Shown here: positions 1 through 12,800 of the stretch, piece by piece
Layout of the letters: each line of letters starts with the position of its first letter
Numbering within the stretch: position 1 is the stretch's first letter
From: Selaginella moellendorffii
Lineage: Eukaryota; Streptophyta; Lycopodiopsida; Selaginellales; Selaginellaceae
Length of the DNA: 64,000 nucleotides
Direction of reading: 5' to 3'
NCBI RefSeq assembly: GCF_000143415.4
Contig: NW_003314310.1
Span: 746,611 to 810,610 of the forward strand
The notes under the pieces: generated by a model
What the model was told of the DNA's origin: nothing
The model's input: the letters and a program-made list of their open reading frames with translations, nothing else
The model's database searches: none
Program-made: the position numbers and the translations under genes

Positions 1-3000
1 CACTTGAGGGCACCATCATCCTCTGTTCGATTTCATGCCACCTTTGTGCACTGAGTTCCAGTTATCATATTTTGGTGCTAGGGCTGTCCATGGCCCTATC
101 TTTTGGCTACTTTGCCGCTCCCTCACTTGGAGCTTTTACTTCGCCAAATTGGAGCACTTAGGAATCCATCCTTAGAAGTCCACTTCCTTTCCCACAAACC
201 GTTAGCATCAAACTCATTAGTGTTCCTTGGCTAACTTTGCCATTTGGATCCCTTCCATTAAATTCCATGGCCCAAACTTGGCCACCAGTCCTTTGCTCCT
301 ACCCTTGATTGTTGCACCCAACAATATAGGATCGCTACCTCCATTTTTGAGGTATCCTTTCGGTTCCATAGCAAAGACTCTTCTTTGCCAAGTTCGGAGG
401 ATGTTCACCCCTAGCACGTCTCTTTAGCATCTTTTGCTATGGGCTCTATCCACGGCCCAACTTCGTGACCCTCCCATGGGTCTCTTATAGAGACTACTTT
501 CCTCGGATTCACTATGCCATCGCACGGACATAGTTTATTTCCGTTAGGTGCTCTTCCCACTTGGTCATCATGACCAAGCCACACCACCTTAAACAGTTCA
601 ATTTTAACATTTTGAACCAGGAACTTCATTCCTTAGCCAACCAAGGACCTTGTCCTCATTTGGCCATAATATCACCTAGTGATCTCACCTTGGCACTTTA
701 ACAGAGTTGCCAAGAGGTACTTGGTCTTCTAGACCTTCAAGTTGTTGACTATAACCCCGGGGGCATCCCCCACACTTGGCGATGCACCCAAGCCAGCCCT
801 TACGGCCAAGGGTTCATAGCAACCGAGATTAGGTGTCCCCATCTCGCTCACCACGTCCTTGGTGCCACCTGCACCAAAGCGTTCAAGTTAGATATGCCGA
901 GCTTTCACACTAAGCAATCTAACCGTGCATCACGACTCCGAGGCATCCCTCGCTTGGCGGTGTGCCCAAACCAGTCTCCCCACTGAGAGTCCATGACCAC
1001 CGAAATATGAGTGTCCTCATATTCCAAACCATCACCACGCCCTAGTGATTTGGGACTCGAACCCAAGCACTAGAGAGTCGGGACTCGAACCCAACCTCCG
1101 TATATGCATCTACGGACGGCATCACACAAGATGCCTGGCGTGACTCCCCACGCCGGTGCACCAACTTATTTTTAAAGCGCGCTACAGATCACAGCTTAGG
1201 AACCTAGTTCCTCCACACTGCCAAGTCCTCTCACTTGACATGTCTGTGATCATGCATGGACTCCTCCATGCTCGGCCCCATGGCCCACCCTTTTTGAAGT
1301 TATCACCTTCAACTAGGGTATTTGTTCCCCCGACGTGCCAATCTCGCTTGGCAAGTCCTTCGACCACTGTAACATGGTTCCTGCATAAGCGTGAAAGTCC
1401 TTGACCATCGACTTTCGTTCAAAGCCCTCTCTTTGAACACTCGGGAACTACTTCCCTAACCTTGATAGCCTTGCCTCATGGCAAGCTTCAAGACCACGCT
1501 TCTGCTGCGCCACTCTGATTTCGCGCGTTCCATGAACCATTTACACTTGGCCTTTCTAGGTACTAAGCTACCTAGAATCGTCTTTGGGAACCTTGAAGGA
1601 ACTCTGTCCCTCAGCTTGCTAAGGCCTCCCTTTTTGCAAGCCTTCCAAATGCCACATAGTCTAACATGGACAATCCCATAACTTAGACTCTCCATGGCAT
1701 CACGGTTGCTAGCGGCAACACCCTCGAGCCCCCACTTGATTCTCCACTCCCAGCTGGCATAACCAACCTTGGTTATGCCCTTCGATTTCTATGGTTCAGT
1801 TCCATCCCAATACTACTTGCCTTTTGGCCCCATATGTTTCTTTTGGTTATTCTCCTCCAGACCAGGAGGATAGCTTTGCACTTTCTATCATGCCTTAGCA
1901 AGTATTCTTAGGGATGAACCTACCCAATAGCCCAGGGAGTGGTTCCTCAATTCGGGTATGCTCACCTTATAATCCCATACACTGGGGTTACATTGTTGCT
2001 TATGGGCCTTTACATGCCCATCACTAGCCTTGCCAAAATTCCATTCTTGGCTTTGTCCAACTCGGGTAGACAGTCCTCTCCTGTCTCCGCAACCTTGGAC
2101 ATTTGGATAGCACCTTCTATCCATCATTCGCTAGGGACTTAGTCCCTTGGGCTTTATCCATTGCCCTCGCGACATCAAACACCACCTTCTGGTGTTCTAG
2201 AGTGTTCGGGTGTCCCAATGATGGCTTTCTTGACAATGAGTATTTCCTTTTATGACATTGACTTACTATATCGCAACACAAGCAACTTATCCCCCGTAAG
2301 GGTATATCCAACTTCCCTATGCTATTAAGAAGTCTTGGGTAGCTACTTTCTACCCGTTTAACCAGTTATTTTGCACCTCTTGCTTAGTTGCCTCATAGTT
2401 GTCAAGTCCTACAACTCATTGTTTGGTGCTTTCATACCTCCATCATTATCTGGGTCACCGCACTTCAACTGCATGCTCTGCAGCTTAGGCTATGCCATTC
2501 CCATTTCCATTGGGATTCCTTTGGCAAGGGGTTCTCATGAACCCACCAACATAGCCTCAAGGTATCACACCTTGGCACATTTGGTGTCTCCACACCATCG
2601 GCTCCACGAGCCTACCTCTATGACACTTCCCCTTGGTGTTTATGTCTTTGCCAAGACCAACACCGCTCTTTCTCATGCCAACCATCCGTTAACACTGCAC
2701 CATAGAGGTCACACACAACTTTGTGTCAAAGTTGTTTTCTTCTGGGAACACCTTTCCCATAACTTTAGCATGGCACATTTTGCCATCGATGAGATACCCT
2801 CTGTTCTCATCCCTGGATCCTATGATCCCCCCCCATCCTTTGTGGGGTACAACACACCTCAGTCCAAATGCTTCCTTTAGTCCTTTTAGGACCATCCCTT
2901 GACTCTACTTGAGTCATCAGCAGTTTTGGACTTGGTTAATCCACAGACCCTTAAGGTCCTACTTGTGAGGCACTAGCTCACTGGAATACACTTCTTGCAT

Positions 3001-3638
3001 TCCTGTCCTACTCAAAAGGACTATTTTCACAAGTGTTACTCCGACACTTGATTTTGTTCTCTGGGGGCAACTTTTGCCCCTTAGGACTACTTGTCCATGC
3101 GATGAGAATACCACTCATCTCTAAGTACACCCCCCAACTCCTTGGGTTGTTCCAGCATTTATTAAAGGTAGCCCCGGCTACCATTTCAAGGACTTGAGTC
3201 CTCTTCCGTATTTGACCTCCCACAGTCATTACCTCTGGTCTCACATTCATGAGCACCAACCCCAACTATATGAGGATAATCTTGTGACTCCTTTATTGTT
3301 TTGGAGTCTCTATCTTTCCCGTGATCCCAACTTTAGTTGTTTACCACAACAACTTTAGCCAATTTGCTGAGACAAATGCTCATCCGGATCACATCCTCAA
3401 CTCAATGAGGAAAACCTTGCACTGTTCCCAAGATCCCAAAGTCGTTCCATTATTGGCCCTTTTTTATCCACCACCTCGTCTACAAGTTCACACATGAACT
3501 GTAATGGAGAGCCATGTCTTCCCGACTTGCTGCTCCTCAAGGATAGGCCCACTCCTCGGACCTTCCGATGCCAACATCAATGGTGATATACTTGGGCACC
3601 AATAAAAGTCGGACTAAGGAACAGCTCCGATACCAAGT
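1..3638 (-). mobile_element. Internal domain of long-LTR (LARD-like) element A, partial
   Basis: This is the internal domain of a long-LTR retroelement read on the minus strand; its PBS and 5' LTR lie at its right edge and it continues beyond the window start. The same sequence recurs in the same orientation at 5382-7486 and 17149-18098, and inverted at 9887-13500, which is how it is recognised as a repeat. No frame is open for more than about 170 codons, and copies do not conserve any of the short ORFs, so no gag or pol can be claimed. A long non-coding internal domain with a proper PBS and long LTRs is the LARD pattern; that label is an inference. Confidence 0.75.
3624..3635 (-). other. Primer binding site of element A (initiator Met-tRNA type)
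   Basis: Read on the minus strand the bases are TGGTATCGGAGC, one change from the standard plant PBS TGGTATCAGAGC that pairs with the 3' end of initiator tRNA-Met. It lies three bases inside the LTR end, which fixes both the element's direction (minus strand) and the LTR boundary. Confidence 0.85.
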
Positions 3639-4723
3639 TGTAAGCGACTAAATTTTCCATTCTACTTTAGTCACTTAACCACACCTCTAACCACTTGGAG
3701 GAGTCTCATTCACAACCTCCATAAGTCCAATCTAGGACTTGGGACTTGCTAGCCCCGAGAATGGCATCCATGCCACTCAACATTTGCACTTGGTCCAAGT
3801 GCTCCACGTGTCCGATCCCATGACCGACACTCAAAGGTACCACCGACATAGCAGCCCGTTACGCTAAGGCCATGCCCAATCACCTTTGCCACACTGGTAG
3901 TCCAATACCACTTGCATCACCGTCTTGGCTCTCCAAGACTAGGCAAACCATCCGTCAGTGGTCATCTCAGATCCACTCCTTAGCATCCTTAGGATGCCCA
4001 CCGACAAGGGGAATAGCCTTCCCCAATATCCCTCTGTCAGTCCCCACTAAGTCCCTTTCTGCCCCTGGCCATGTTTGCCAACACTGCCACTGGATCGAGA
4101 CCCACAGGCCCGACTACTAAGTCCCACGGTCCTCTGGGACTTCCTCACCCCACGACTGTGTCCTTGGTCACTACCCCAGAGGACTGCTCCTCTTCCTTTC
4201 CACAGTCTGGGCCTTCGGGGCAACATTTTGGAACACCGTGGCCTTACGCGAGCCACCTGGGTACTCTCCTCGTCTTCTGCCCTTGGGTGCTCTAGCCATG
4301 GGCTTAGAGCGAGGTTCCGTTGAGCCACGACAGGTATCCAAGTAGGTAGTGCCACCCACACTTGGACTGGGAGCATCGGCCAGTCGATCTCCCGGGGGAA
4401 CTAGAGCCGGCTCTTGAACACTTCACCAAGTTACCCCGCTTGTCGGTCTGTGTTCACTCTAGTCTTGGACTTCCCAGTGGGCAGCTCATCACCCAACACT
4501 GGGTCCGGCCTTCCTGGGCCAAACTGGCCTTTCCTGGCCAAACTAGCTCCACTGCAGTCCTCCCCCTACTATACTTTTGGAGCTCACCAAACCCCCCAGG
4601 GTCTGGGAGACGAACGCTTTGGGCTTTCACCCTCTCAGGCTCCGGACTCGGACTCGGACTCGGACTCGGACTCAGACTCGGACTCGGACTCGGACTCGGG
4701 CTCGGTCTCGTTCTCGGTCCCGA

Positions 4724-4757
<34 letters not shown>

Positions 4758-5381
4758 AACTTCGGACTCCATCTCGGACTCCATCTCGGACTCCATCTCG
4801 GACTCCATCTCGGGTCCATCTCGGACTCCATCTCGGGTCCATCTCGGACTCCATTTTGGGTCCATCTCGGACTCCATTTCGGGTCCATCTCGGACTCCAT
4901 CTCGGACTCCATTTCGGGTCCATCTCGGGTCCACCTCGGACTCCATCTCGGACTCCATCTCGGACTCCATTTCGGGTCCATTTCGGGTCCATCTCGGGTC
5001 CACCTCGGACTCCATTTCGGACTCCATCTCGGGTCCATCTCGGACTCCATTTCGGACTCCATCTCGGGTCCATCTCGGACTCCACTTCGGACTCCAACTC
5101 GGGTCCATCTCGGACTCCACTTCGGACTCCAACTTGAGTCCATCTCGGACACTTCCACATGTCATGTGTTGGTCCTTTTGGGTCCCTTTTTGGAGCCTCG
5201 CTTTTTGCTCGCTTCGTGCTCGTTTCTCGAGCACTTCGTTGGGAGTTCCACTCCCGCTCTTGACTTTTCAAGTTGGAGCTTTTGGTCCAAACGTGTTATG
5301 CTCGTTTGGCTTTCGCTTTGGCCAATACCACATGGCGCCCCTCCGGCTCCACTTTGGGGCCTAGGGATTTTGTGTCTCACA
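3639..5381 (-). mobile_element. Long LTR 'a' (5' LTR of element A)
   Basis: A 1743-bp LTR with TG...CA ends (plus strand reads tgtaagcgac to gtgtctcaca). The inner end abuts the PBS at 3624. The outer end falls in the middle of an older copy of the same internal domain (5382 onward), so element A inserted into element B. Much of its right half is a GGACTC/GGTCTC-type minisatellite. It is very similar to the LTR at 21319-23125 by eye, suggesting recent activity of the family. Confidence 0.85.
4638..5155. repeat. Compound minisatellite inside LTR a
   Basis: A block of ggactc hexamers (about 4640-4700) passes into ggtctc hexamers (about 4703-4758), then into alternating 12- and 15-bp units of the types ctcggactccat and ctcgggtccat. 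None of these units contains a stop codon in most frames, so long artificial ORFs of SR, RT, LG or RD dipeptides appear on both strands. The same compound block occurs in every copy of this LTR. Confidence 0.95.
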
Positions 5382-7486
5382 GCCTAGTGACTACTTTTTT
5401 GGACTTACCATACCATTGCATTGACATCATTGATTTTCCTTTAGGTGTCTTTCCCATTTAGTCACTTTGACTAAGTCATACTATTACCAACAGTTCAAAT
5501 CACCACTTTGAACTAAAAATCTTATTTCTTAACCAAATAAGAACCTTGTCTTTATTTAGCCACAAGATCACTTAGTGATTTCACTTTAGCACCTTAACAG
5601 ATTTGCCAATAGGTACTAGGTTTTCCAAACTTTTAAATTGTTGACTATGACCCTGGGGGCATCTTCCACACTTGGCGGTGCACCTAAGCAAGCCCTTTCA
5701 ACCAAGGGTCCATAGCAACTGAGACTAAGTGTCTCATCTCATTTACCACGTTCTTGGTGCCACTTTCACCAAAGTGTTCAAATTAAATATGTTAAGCCAT
5801 ATTGAGCAATTTAATCGTGCATCACGACTTCGGGGCATCCCCCACTTGGTTGTGTGCCCAAGTCAATCTCCTTTCTAAAAGTCTATAACCACCGAAAAAA
5901 GAGTGTCCTTATATTCCAAACCATCACCATGCTCTAGTGAGTTGGGACTCAAACTCATGCACTAGAGGGTTGGGATTTGAATCTCTGTATATGCATTTAT
6001 GGATGGTATCACCCAGGATGCCTAGCGTGACTCCTCACGCTAGTGCACCAACTTATATTTAAAGTGCATTACAGATTACAACTTAGGAACTTAGTTCCTC
6101 CATATTGTCAAGTCTTATCATTTGACAAGTCTGTAATCATGCATGGACTTTTCTATGCTTGGCCCCATGGGCCACCCCTTTTGAAGTTAGCACTTTCAAC
6201 TAGGGTATTTGTTCTCCCAACTTGCCAATCTCACTTAGCAAGTCATCCAACCAACATAACATGGCTTCATGCATAAGTGTGAAAGTTCTTGATCATCGAC
6301 TTTCATTTAAAGCTATCCCTTTGAACACTTGGGAACTACTTCCCCAACTTTGATAGCCTTGCCTTATAGTAAGCCGCAAAACCACGCTTCTGCTGCGCCA
6401 CTTTGATTTTGTGCATTCTATGAACCATTTATATTTGGCTTTTTAGGTCTTAAGCTACCTAAAACTGTATTTGGGAACCTTGAAGGAACTCTGTCTCTTA
6501 GTTTGCTAATGTTTCTCATTTTGCAAACTGTTTAATTGCTATATAGTTTAATATGAACAATTCCATACTTTAGACACTCCATGGCATCACAGTTGCTAAT
6601 AAGAACACGCTCGAGCACCCACTTGATTCTCCACTCCGAACTTGCATAACCACCTTTGGTTATGCCTTTCAATTTCTATAGTTTGGTTCTATCCCTTTAC
6701 TACTTGTTTTTGGCTTTATACACTTCTTTCGGTTATTCCAAATTAAGAGGATAGCTTTGCACTTTCTACTATACCTTAGTAAGTATTCTTAGGGATGAAT
6801 TTACCCAATAGCCTAGAGAGTGGTTCCTCAATTTAGATATGCTCACTTTATAATCCCATATACCGGGATTAACATTACTACTTAAGGGCCTTTATATCCC
6901 ATACCAAAATCCCTTTTTGGCTTTGTCAAATTTGGATAGACGAACTTTTCGTGTCTCCGCAACCTTAAACGTTAGATAGCACCTTCTATTAAGGACTTAA
7001 TCCCTTAGGCCTTATCTAATGCCTTCCTGATACTAAACACCATTTCCTAGTGTTTTAGAGTGTTTGGGTGTCTCAATGATGGCCGTTTTTTGACAATGAA
7101 CATTCCCTTTACGACATTGATTTATTATATTACAACATAAACAATTTATCCCCCATAAGGTATATCTATCTTCCTTATCCCAATAAAAAGTTTTGGGTAG
7201 TTAATTTTTACTAATTTAATTAATTATTTTGCATCTTTTGCTTAGTTGCCTTATAATTGTCAAGTCCTACAACTCATTACTAGTGCTTTCACACTTTCAT
7301 CATTATTTGGGTCACCACACTTCAACCACATGCCTTTCAGCTTAAACTATGTCATTCCCATTTCCATTAAGATTCCTTTATGAAGGGGTTCTTATGAACC
7401 CACCAACTTGATCTTAAAGCATCACACTTTGGCCCATTCGGTGTTTCCATACCATTGACTCCACAAGTCTATCTTTATGATACTTC
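5382..7486 (-). mobile_element. Element B internal domain, left part (interrupted)
   Basis: Colinear with 480-2630 of element A's internal domain but visibly older: many C-to-T changes, small deletions and loss of short ORFs. It is interrupted on the left by LTR a and on the right at 7486/7487 by element A'. The sequence resumes at 17149, where the phrase around the flanking acttc continues in register with the intact reference near 2622. Confidence 0.8.
7482..7486. repeat. Target-site duplication acttc, left copy
   Basis: Matches 17149-17153 exactly; the two copies flank element A', and the surrounding element B sequence is continuous across them. Confidence 0.85.
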
Positions 7487-7769
7487 TGTGAGACATAAGA
7501 TCCTTAGGCCCCAAAGTGGAGCTAAAAGAGCACTGTGAGACACAAAATCCCTAGGCCCCAAAGTGGAGCCGAAAGGGTGCCATGTGGTAGTGGCCAAAGC
7601 GAAAGCCAAACGAGTATAACACGTTTGGACTAAAAGCTCCGACTTGAAAAAGTCAAGAATGGGAGTGGAACTCCCAACGAAGTGCTCAAGGAATGAGCAT
7701 AAAGCAAGCAATAAGCGAGGCTCCAAAAAGGGACCCAAAAGGACCAACACATGACACGTGGAAGTGTCC

Positions 7770-8260
7770 AAGATGGACCCGAGTTGGAGTTCGAAGTGGA
7801 GTCCGAGAAGGACCCCGAGATGGAGTCCGAGGTGGAGTCCGAGGTGGACCCGAGATGGACCCGAGATTGAGTCCAAGACGGACCCGAGATGGAGTCCAAG
7901 ATGGACCCGAAATGGACCCGAGATGGAGTCTGAGATGGAGTCCGAGATGGACCCGAGACGGACCCGAGATGGAGTCCGAGATGGAGTCCGAGATGGACCC
8001 GAGATGGAGTCCGAGATGGAGTCCGAGATGGACCCGAGATGGAGTTCGAGCTAGACCCGAGATGGAGTCCGAGATGGAGTCCGAGATGGAGTCCGAGATG
8101 GAGTCCGAGATGGAGTCCGAAGTCGAGACCGGGACCGAGACCGAGACCGGGGCTGAGACTGAGACCGGGGCCGAGACCGAGGCCGAGGCCGAGACTGAGG
8201 TCGAGCCCGAGCCCGAGTCCAAGTCCAAGTCCGAGTCCTAGTCCAAATTCGAGTCTGAGA
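7770..8260. repeat. Minisatellite in the 5' LTR of A'
   Basis: Reverse complement of the LTR a block: gagatggagtcc and gagatggacccgag units followed by ccgaga/ccgagt hexamers. The long stop-free frames it produces on both strands are composition artefacts. Confidence 0.95.
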
Positions 8261-8623
8261 GGGTGAAAGCCTAAAGTGTTCGTCTCCCAAACCCTGGGGG
8301 GTTTGGTGAGCTCCAAAAGTATAGAAGGGGGAGGACTGCAGTGGAGCCAGTTTAGCCAGGAAAGGCCAATTTGGCCCCAGAAGGCCGGACCCAGTGTTGG
8401 GTGATGAGTTTCCCACTGGGAAGTCCAAGACTAGAGTGAACACGGACCGACAAGCGGGATAGCTTGGTGAAGTGTTCAAGAGCCGGCTCTAGTTCCCTCG
8501 GGAGATCGACTGACCGATGCTCCCAGTCCAAGTGTGGGTGGCACTACCTACTTGGATACCTGGCGTGGCTCAACGGAACCTCGCTCTAAGCCCATGACTA
8601 AAGCACCTAAAGGCGAAAGGCAG

Positions 8624-9251
8624 TGTAGCGCATGTGATCATGGGATGAGATTTGGATATACTGTCACCGTGGATCCTTGGAACCTTGGAGGATAAATGGG
8701 GATAAAATAGCCACTAAGGGCTCTCTCATCAAGCAATTGCCCCTTTTCCAGTTGGCTTAAGAGGAGAGAGATAAGGTGCGCTACAATTGGTATCGGAGCA
8801 AATGGCACGGGTTCGATTCCCATTGATTAGTGGCTACTTAAAAGTATAATATACCCTTGAGCAAGGTATATTCCTTATATTCCTACGTGGAGTATCCACG
8901 GACGAAGGTATCCACCGTGGGACTGCGGTACAGGTGGATGACTAGTTGCCTCACATGGAATAGCTGGTCTACACAATGGAAGGATTGGTAGATTGAGTGC
9001 GGAAATGGAGGTGCTGGTTCCCCTTGGCTCAGTAGGGGTTGCTAGTCAATAGTCAATGAGGACATTGACATCTCTAAAGGGGGGGTGAGTGTAGCGCATG
9101 TGATCATGGGATGAGATTTGGATATACTGTCACCGTGGATCCTTGGAACCTTGGGGGATAAATGGGGATAAAATAGCCACTAAGGGCTCTCTCATTAAGC
9201 AATTGCCCCTTTTCCAGTTGGCTTAAGGGGAGAGAGATAAGGTGCGCTACA
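8624..9251 (+). mobile_element. TRIM element 1, complete, with TSD
   Basis: A 628-bp terminal-repeat retrotransposon in miniature. Two 162-bp LTRs (8624-8785 and 9090-9251), both starting TGTAGCGC and ending GCGCTACA, differ at only about three positions. A PBS (tggtatcggagc, 8788-8799) follows the 5' LTR and a purine tract (aaagggggggtgag, 9076-9089) precedes the 3' LTR. The flanks are ggcag (8619-8623) and ggcgg (9252-9256), a 5-bp duplication with one mismatch. The 304-bp interior has no ORF. It is a recent insertion into the 5' LTR of element A' and must have been moved by another element's enzymes. Confidence 0.92.
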
Positions 9252-9886
9252 GGCGGGGAGAGTACCCATGAGGCTTGCATAAGGTCACTGTGTTCCGAAA
9301 TGTTGTCCCAAAGTCCTAGATTGTGGAAAGGAAGAGGAGTAGCCCTCTGGTGTGGTGACCAAGGACACAGTCACACGGTGAGGAAGTCCCAAGGGACCAT
9401 GGGACTTAGTGGTCAGGCTTGTAAGCCTTGATCCAGTGGTAGTGTTGGCGAACACGGCCAAGGACAGAAAGGGACTTGGTGGGGACCAGAAAGGAGATAT
9501 TGGGGAAGGCTATTTCCCATGTTTGCGGGCATCTTGAGGATGCTAAGGAGTGGATTTGGGATGACCACTCATGGACGGATGGCCCAGTCTTTGAGAGACG
9601 GGACTATGATGCAGGTGGTGTTAGACCACCGGTATGACCAAAGTGAATGGGCATGGCCTAGCGTAATGGGCCGATATGTCGGGGGTACCTTGGGGTGTCA
9701 GTCATGGGGTCGGACACGTGGAGCACTTGGACCAAGTGCAAAGGCTGAGTGGCATGGATGCCATTCTTGGGGCTAGCATGCCCCAAGTTCTAACTGAGAC
9801 TTATGGAGGTTGTGAATAAGACTCCTCCAAGTGGTCGGAGGTGCGGTTAAGTGACTAAAGTAAAATGGAAAAATTAGTCACTTACA

Positions 9887-12800
9887 ATTTGGTATCAAAG
9901 CTGTTCCTTAGTCTGACTTTTATTGGTGCTCAAATATATCACCACTGGTGTTGGCATTGGAAGGTCTGAGGAGTGCGTCTATCCTTGAGGAGTAGCAGGT
10001 CGGGAAGACATGGCTCTCTATTACAGTTCATGTGTGAATTGGTAGACAAGGTGGTAGATAGAAAAGGGCCAATAAAGGGAACGACTTTGGGATCTTGGGA
10101 ACAGTAGAAAGGTTTCCCTAGAGAGTTGAGGATGTGATCCAGATGAGCGTTTGATGTAGCAAACGGGCTAATGTAGTTGTGGTAAACAACTATAGTTGGG
10201 ATCACGGGGAAGATAGAGACTCCAAAAACAATAAAGGAGTCACAAAATTATCCTCACATAGTTGAGGCTGGTGCTCATGAAGGTGAGACCGGAATGAATG
10301 ACCATGACAGGTTAAGTATAGATGAGGACATGAGTCCTTGAAGTGGTAGCCAATGTTACCTTTTATAAATGTTGGAACAAACCCAAGGAGTTGGGGGTGT
10401 GCTCAAAGGATGAGTTGGTATTCTCATCACATGGATAAGTGGTCATAAGGGGCAAAAGGTTGCCCCTAGAGAACAAATCAAGTGTCGGAATAACACTTGC
10501 AAAGATGGTCCTTGTGAGTAGGACATAAATACAAGGAGTTGTATTCCAGTGAGCTAGCACCTCAAAAGTAGGACCTCATGGGTCGTCGAATTAGCAAAGT
10601 CCAAAAAGTTGAATGACTCCAATAAAGTCAAGGAATAATCCTAAGGGATTGATGGAAGCATTGGATTGAGGTGTGTGGTGCCCCACGAAGGATGGGGAGG
10701 ATCTTGAGATCCAAGCATAAGAATAGTGTGTATCTCATTGATGGCAAAAGGTGCCATGTTAAAGTCATGGGAAAGAGTTTCCTGAAAGTGCAGTGCTAAT
10801 GGATAATTGGCATAAAAGACAACCATATTGGTCTTGGCAAAAAGACTTAGACACAAGTAAGAAGTGTCATAAAGGTAGGCTTGTGGAGCCGATGGTGTGG
10901 AGACACCGAAGGTGCTAAGGTGTGTTGCCTTGAAGTCAAGTTGGTGGGTTTATGAGAACCCCTTGCTAAAGGAATCCCAATGGAAATGGGAATGGCATAG
11001 CCTAAGCTAAAAAGTATACGGTTAGAGTGTGGTGACCCAGATAATGATGGAGGTGTGGAAGCACCAGCAATGAGTTATAAGACTTGACAACTATGAGGCA
11101 ACTAAGTAAAAGGTGCAAAATAATTCGTTAAACTAGTAGAAGGCAACTACCTAAGACTTCTTATTGGGATAAGGAAGTTAAATATACCCTTATGGGGGAT
11201 AAATTGCTTATGTTGTGATATAGTAAATCAATGTTGAAAGGGGAATGCTCATTGTCAGAGAGACCATCATTGGGACACCCAAACACTCTAAAACACCAGA
11301 AGGTGGTGTTTGGTGTCATGAGGGCAATGGATAATGCCCAAGGGACAAAGTCCCTAGCGAATGATGGATAGAAGGTGCTATCCAAATGTCCAAGGTTGTA
11401 GAGACGAAAGAAGTCCGTCTACCCAAATTGGACAAAGCCAAAAAGAGGATTTTGGTGAGGCTAGTGATGGGCATATGAAGGCCCATAAGTAGCAACGGTA
11501 CTCCCAGGGTGTGGGATTACGAGGTGAGCAAACCCGAATTGAGGAACCACTCCCTAGGTGGTCGGGTAGGTTTATCCCTATGAATACTTGCCAAGGCATG
11601 GTAGAAAGTGCAAAGCTATCTTCCTAGTCTAAAGGAGAATGACCGAAGGAAATATATAAGGTCAAAAGGCAAGTAGTAAAGGGATAGAACCGAACCATAG
11701 GAATTGACAGGCATGACCAAGGGTGGTTATGCAAGTTGGGAGTGGAGAATCAAGTGGGCGCTCAAGCATGTTGTTACTAATGACTGGGATGCCATGGAGA
11801 GTCAAAAACAATGGGAGTGTCTATGTTAGACTATATGGCTATTGGAAAGCTTGTGAAAGGAGAGGCCTTAGCAAGCTAAAGGGGCAGAGTTCCTTTGAAA
11901 GGTTCTCAAAGACAATTCTAGGTAGTTGGATACCTAAAAAGCCAAGTGTAAATGGTTCATAGAATGTGCGAAATCAGAGTGGCACAGCAAAAGTGTGGTC
12001 TTGAAGCTTGTCATAAGGCGAGGCTATCAAGGTTGGAGAAGTAATTCCTGAGTGTTCAAAGAGAGGGCTTTGAACGAAAGTCGATAGTTAAGGACTTTCA
12101 CGCTTATGCATGAACCATATTACGGTGGCTGGATGACTTGCTAAGTAAGATTGACAAGTCGGGGGGAACAAATACCCTAGTTGAAGGTGCTAATTTAAAA
12201 AAGGGTGGCCCATGGGGCCAAGCATGGAGGAGTCCATGCATGATCATAGACATGTCAAGTGAGAGGACTTGGCAGTGTGGAGGAACTAGGTTCTTAAACT
12301 ATGATCTGTAGCACGCTTAAAATATAAGTTGGTGCACTGGCATGGGGAGTCACACCAGGCATCTTGTGTGATGCCGTCCGTAGATGCATATACGAAGGTT
12401 GGGTTTGAGTCCCAACCCTCTAGTGCTTGGGTTCAAGTCCCAAATCACTAGGGCGTGGTGATGGTTTGGAATATGAGGACACTCATATTTTAGTAGTCAT
12501 AGACTCTTAGTGGGGAGACTGGTTTGGGCACACCGCCAAGCGAGGGATGCCTCGGAGTCATGATGCACGGTTAGATTGCTTAGTGTGAAAGCTCAGCATA
12601 TCTAACTTGAACACTTTGGTGCAAGGGGGCACCAAGGACGAGGTGAATGAGATAGGGACACCCAGTCTCAGTTGCTATGGACCCTTGGCTGGAAGGGCTG
12701 GCTTGGGCGCACCGCCAAGCTTGGGGGATGCCCCCGGGGTCATAATCAACAACTTAAAGGTCGAAGAGACTTAGTACCTATTGACAAACTTATTAAGGTG

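Larger units (their letters stand above)
7487..9886 (+). mobile_element. 5' LTR of element A' (with nested TRIM)
   Basis: Begins TGTGAGAC and ends CTTACA directly before the PBS; about 1767 bp once the TRIM (8624-9251) and its duplicated site are removed. The first 47 bp (7487-7533) are a tandem, diverged copy of the next 47 bp (from 7534). The 3' LTR has the same oddity (16114-16160), whereas LTRs a, d, e, f and h do not. Confidence 0.85.

Noticed and set aside
2371-2880. 169-codon plus-strand frame in element A internal domain
   Set aside because: Not preserved in the other copies of the same domain, antisense to the element, and without any motif.
4638-5155. CRISPR-like or satellite-like array
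   Set aside because: Units are directly adjoining short tandem repeats without unique spacers, within an LTR of a plant retroelement.
4362-5387. Long open frames (up to 341 codons) of SR, LG, RT or SD dipeptide repeats, resembling SR-splicing proteins
   Set aside because: They come from the stop-free LTR minisatellite; overlapping frames are open on both strands, and the length varies with the array.
8786-8830. Possible tRNA gene near the TRIM PBS (tggtatcggagca...ggttcgattcc)
   Set aside because: The ggttcgattcc resembles a T-loop but no acceptor or D-arm can be paired; it is the PBS region of the TRIM.
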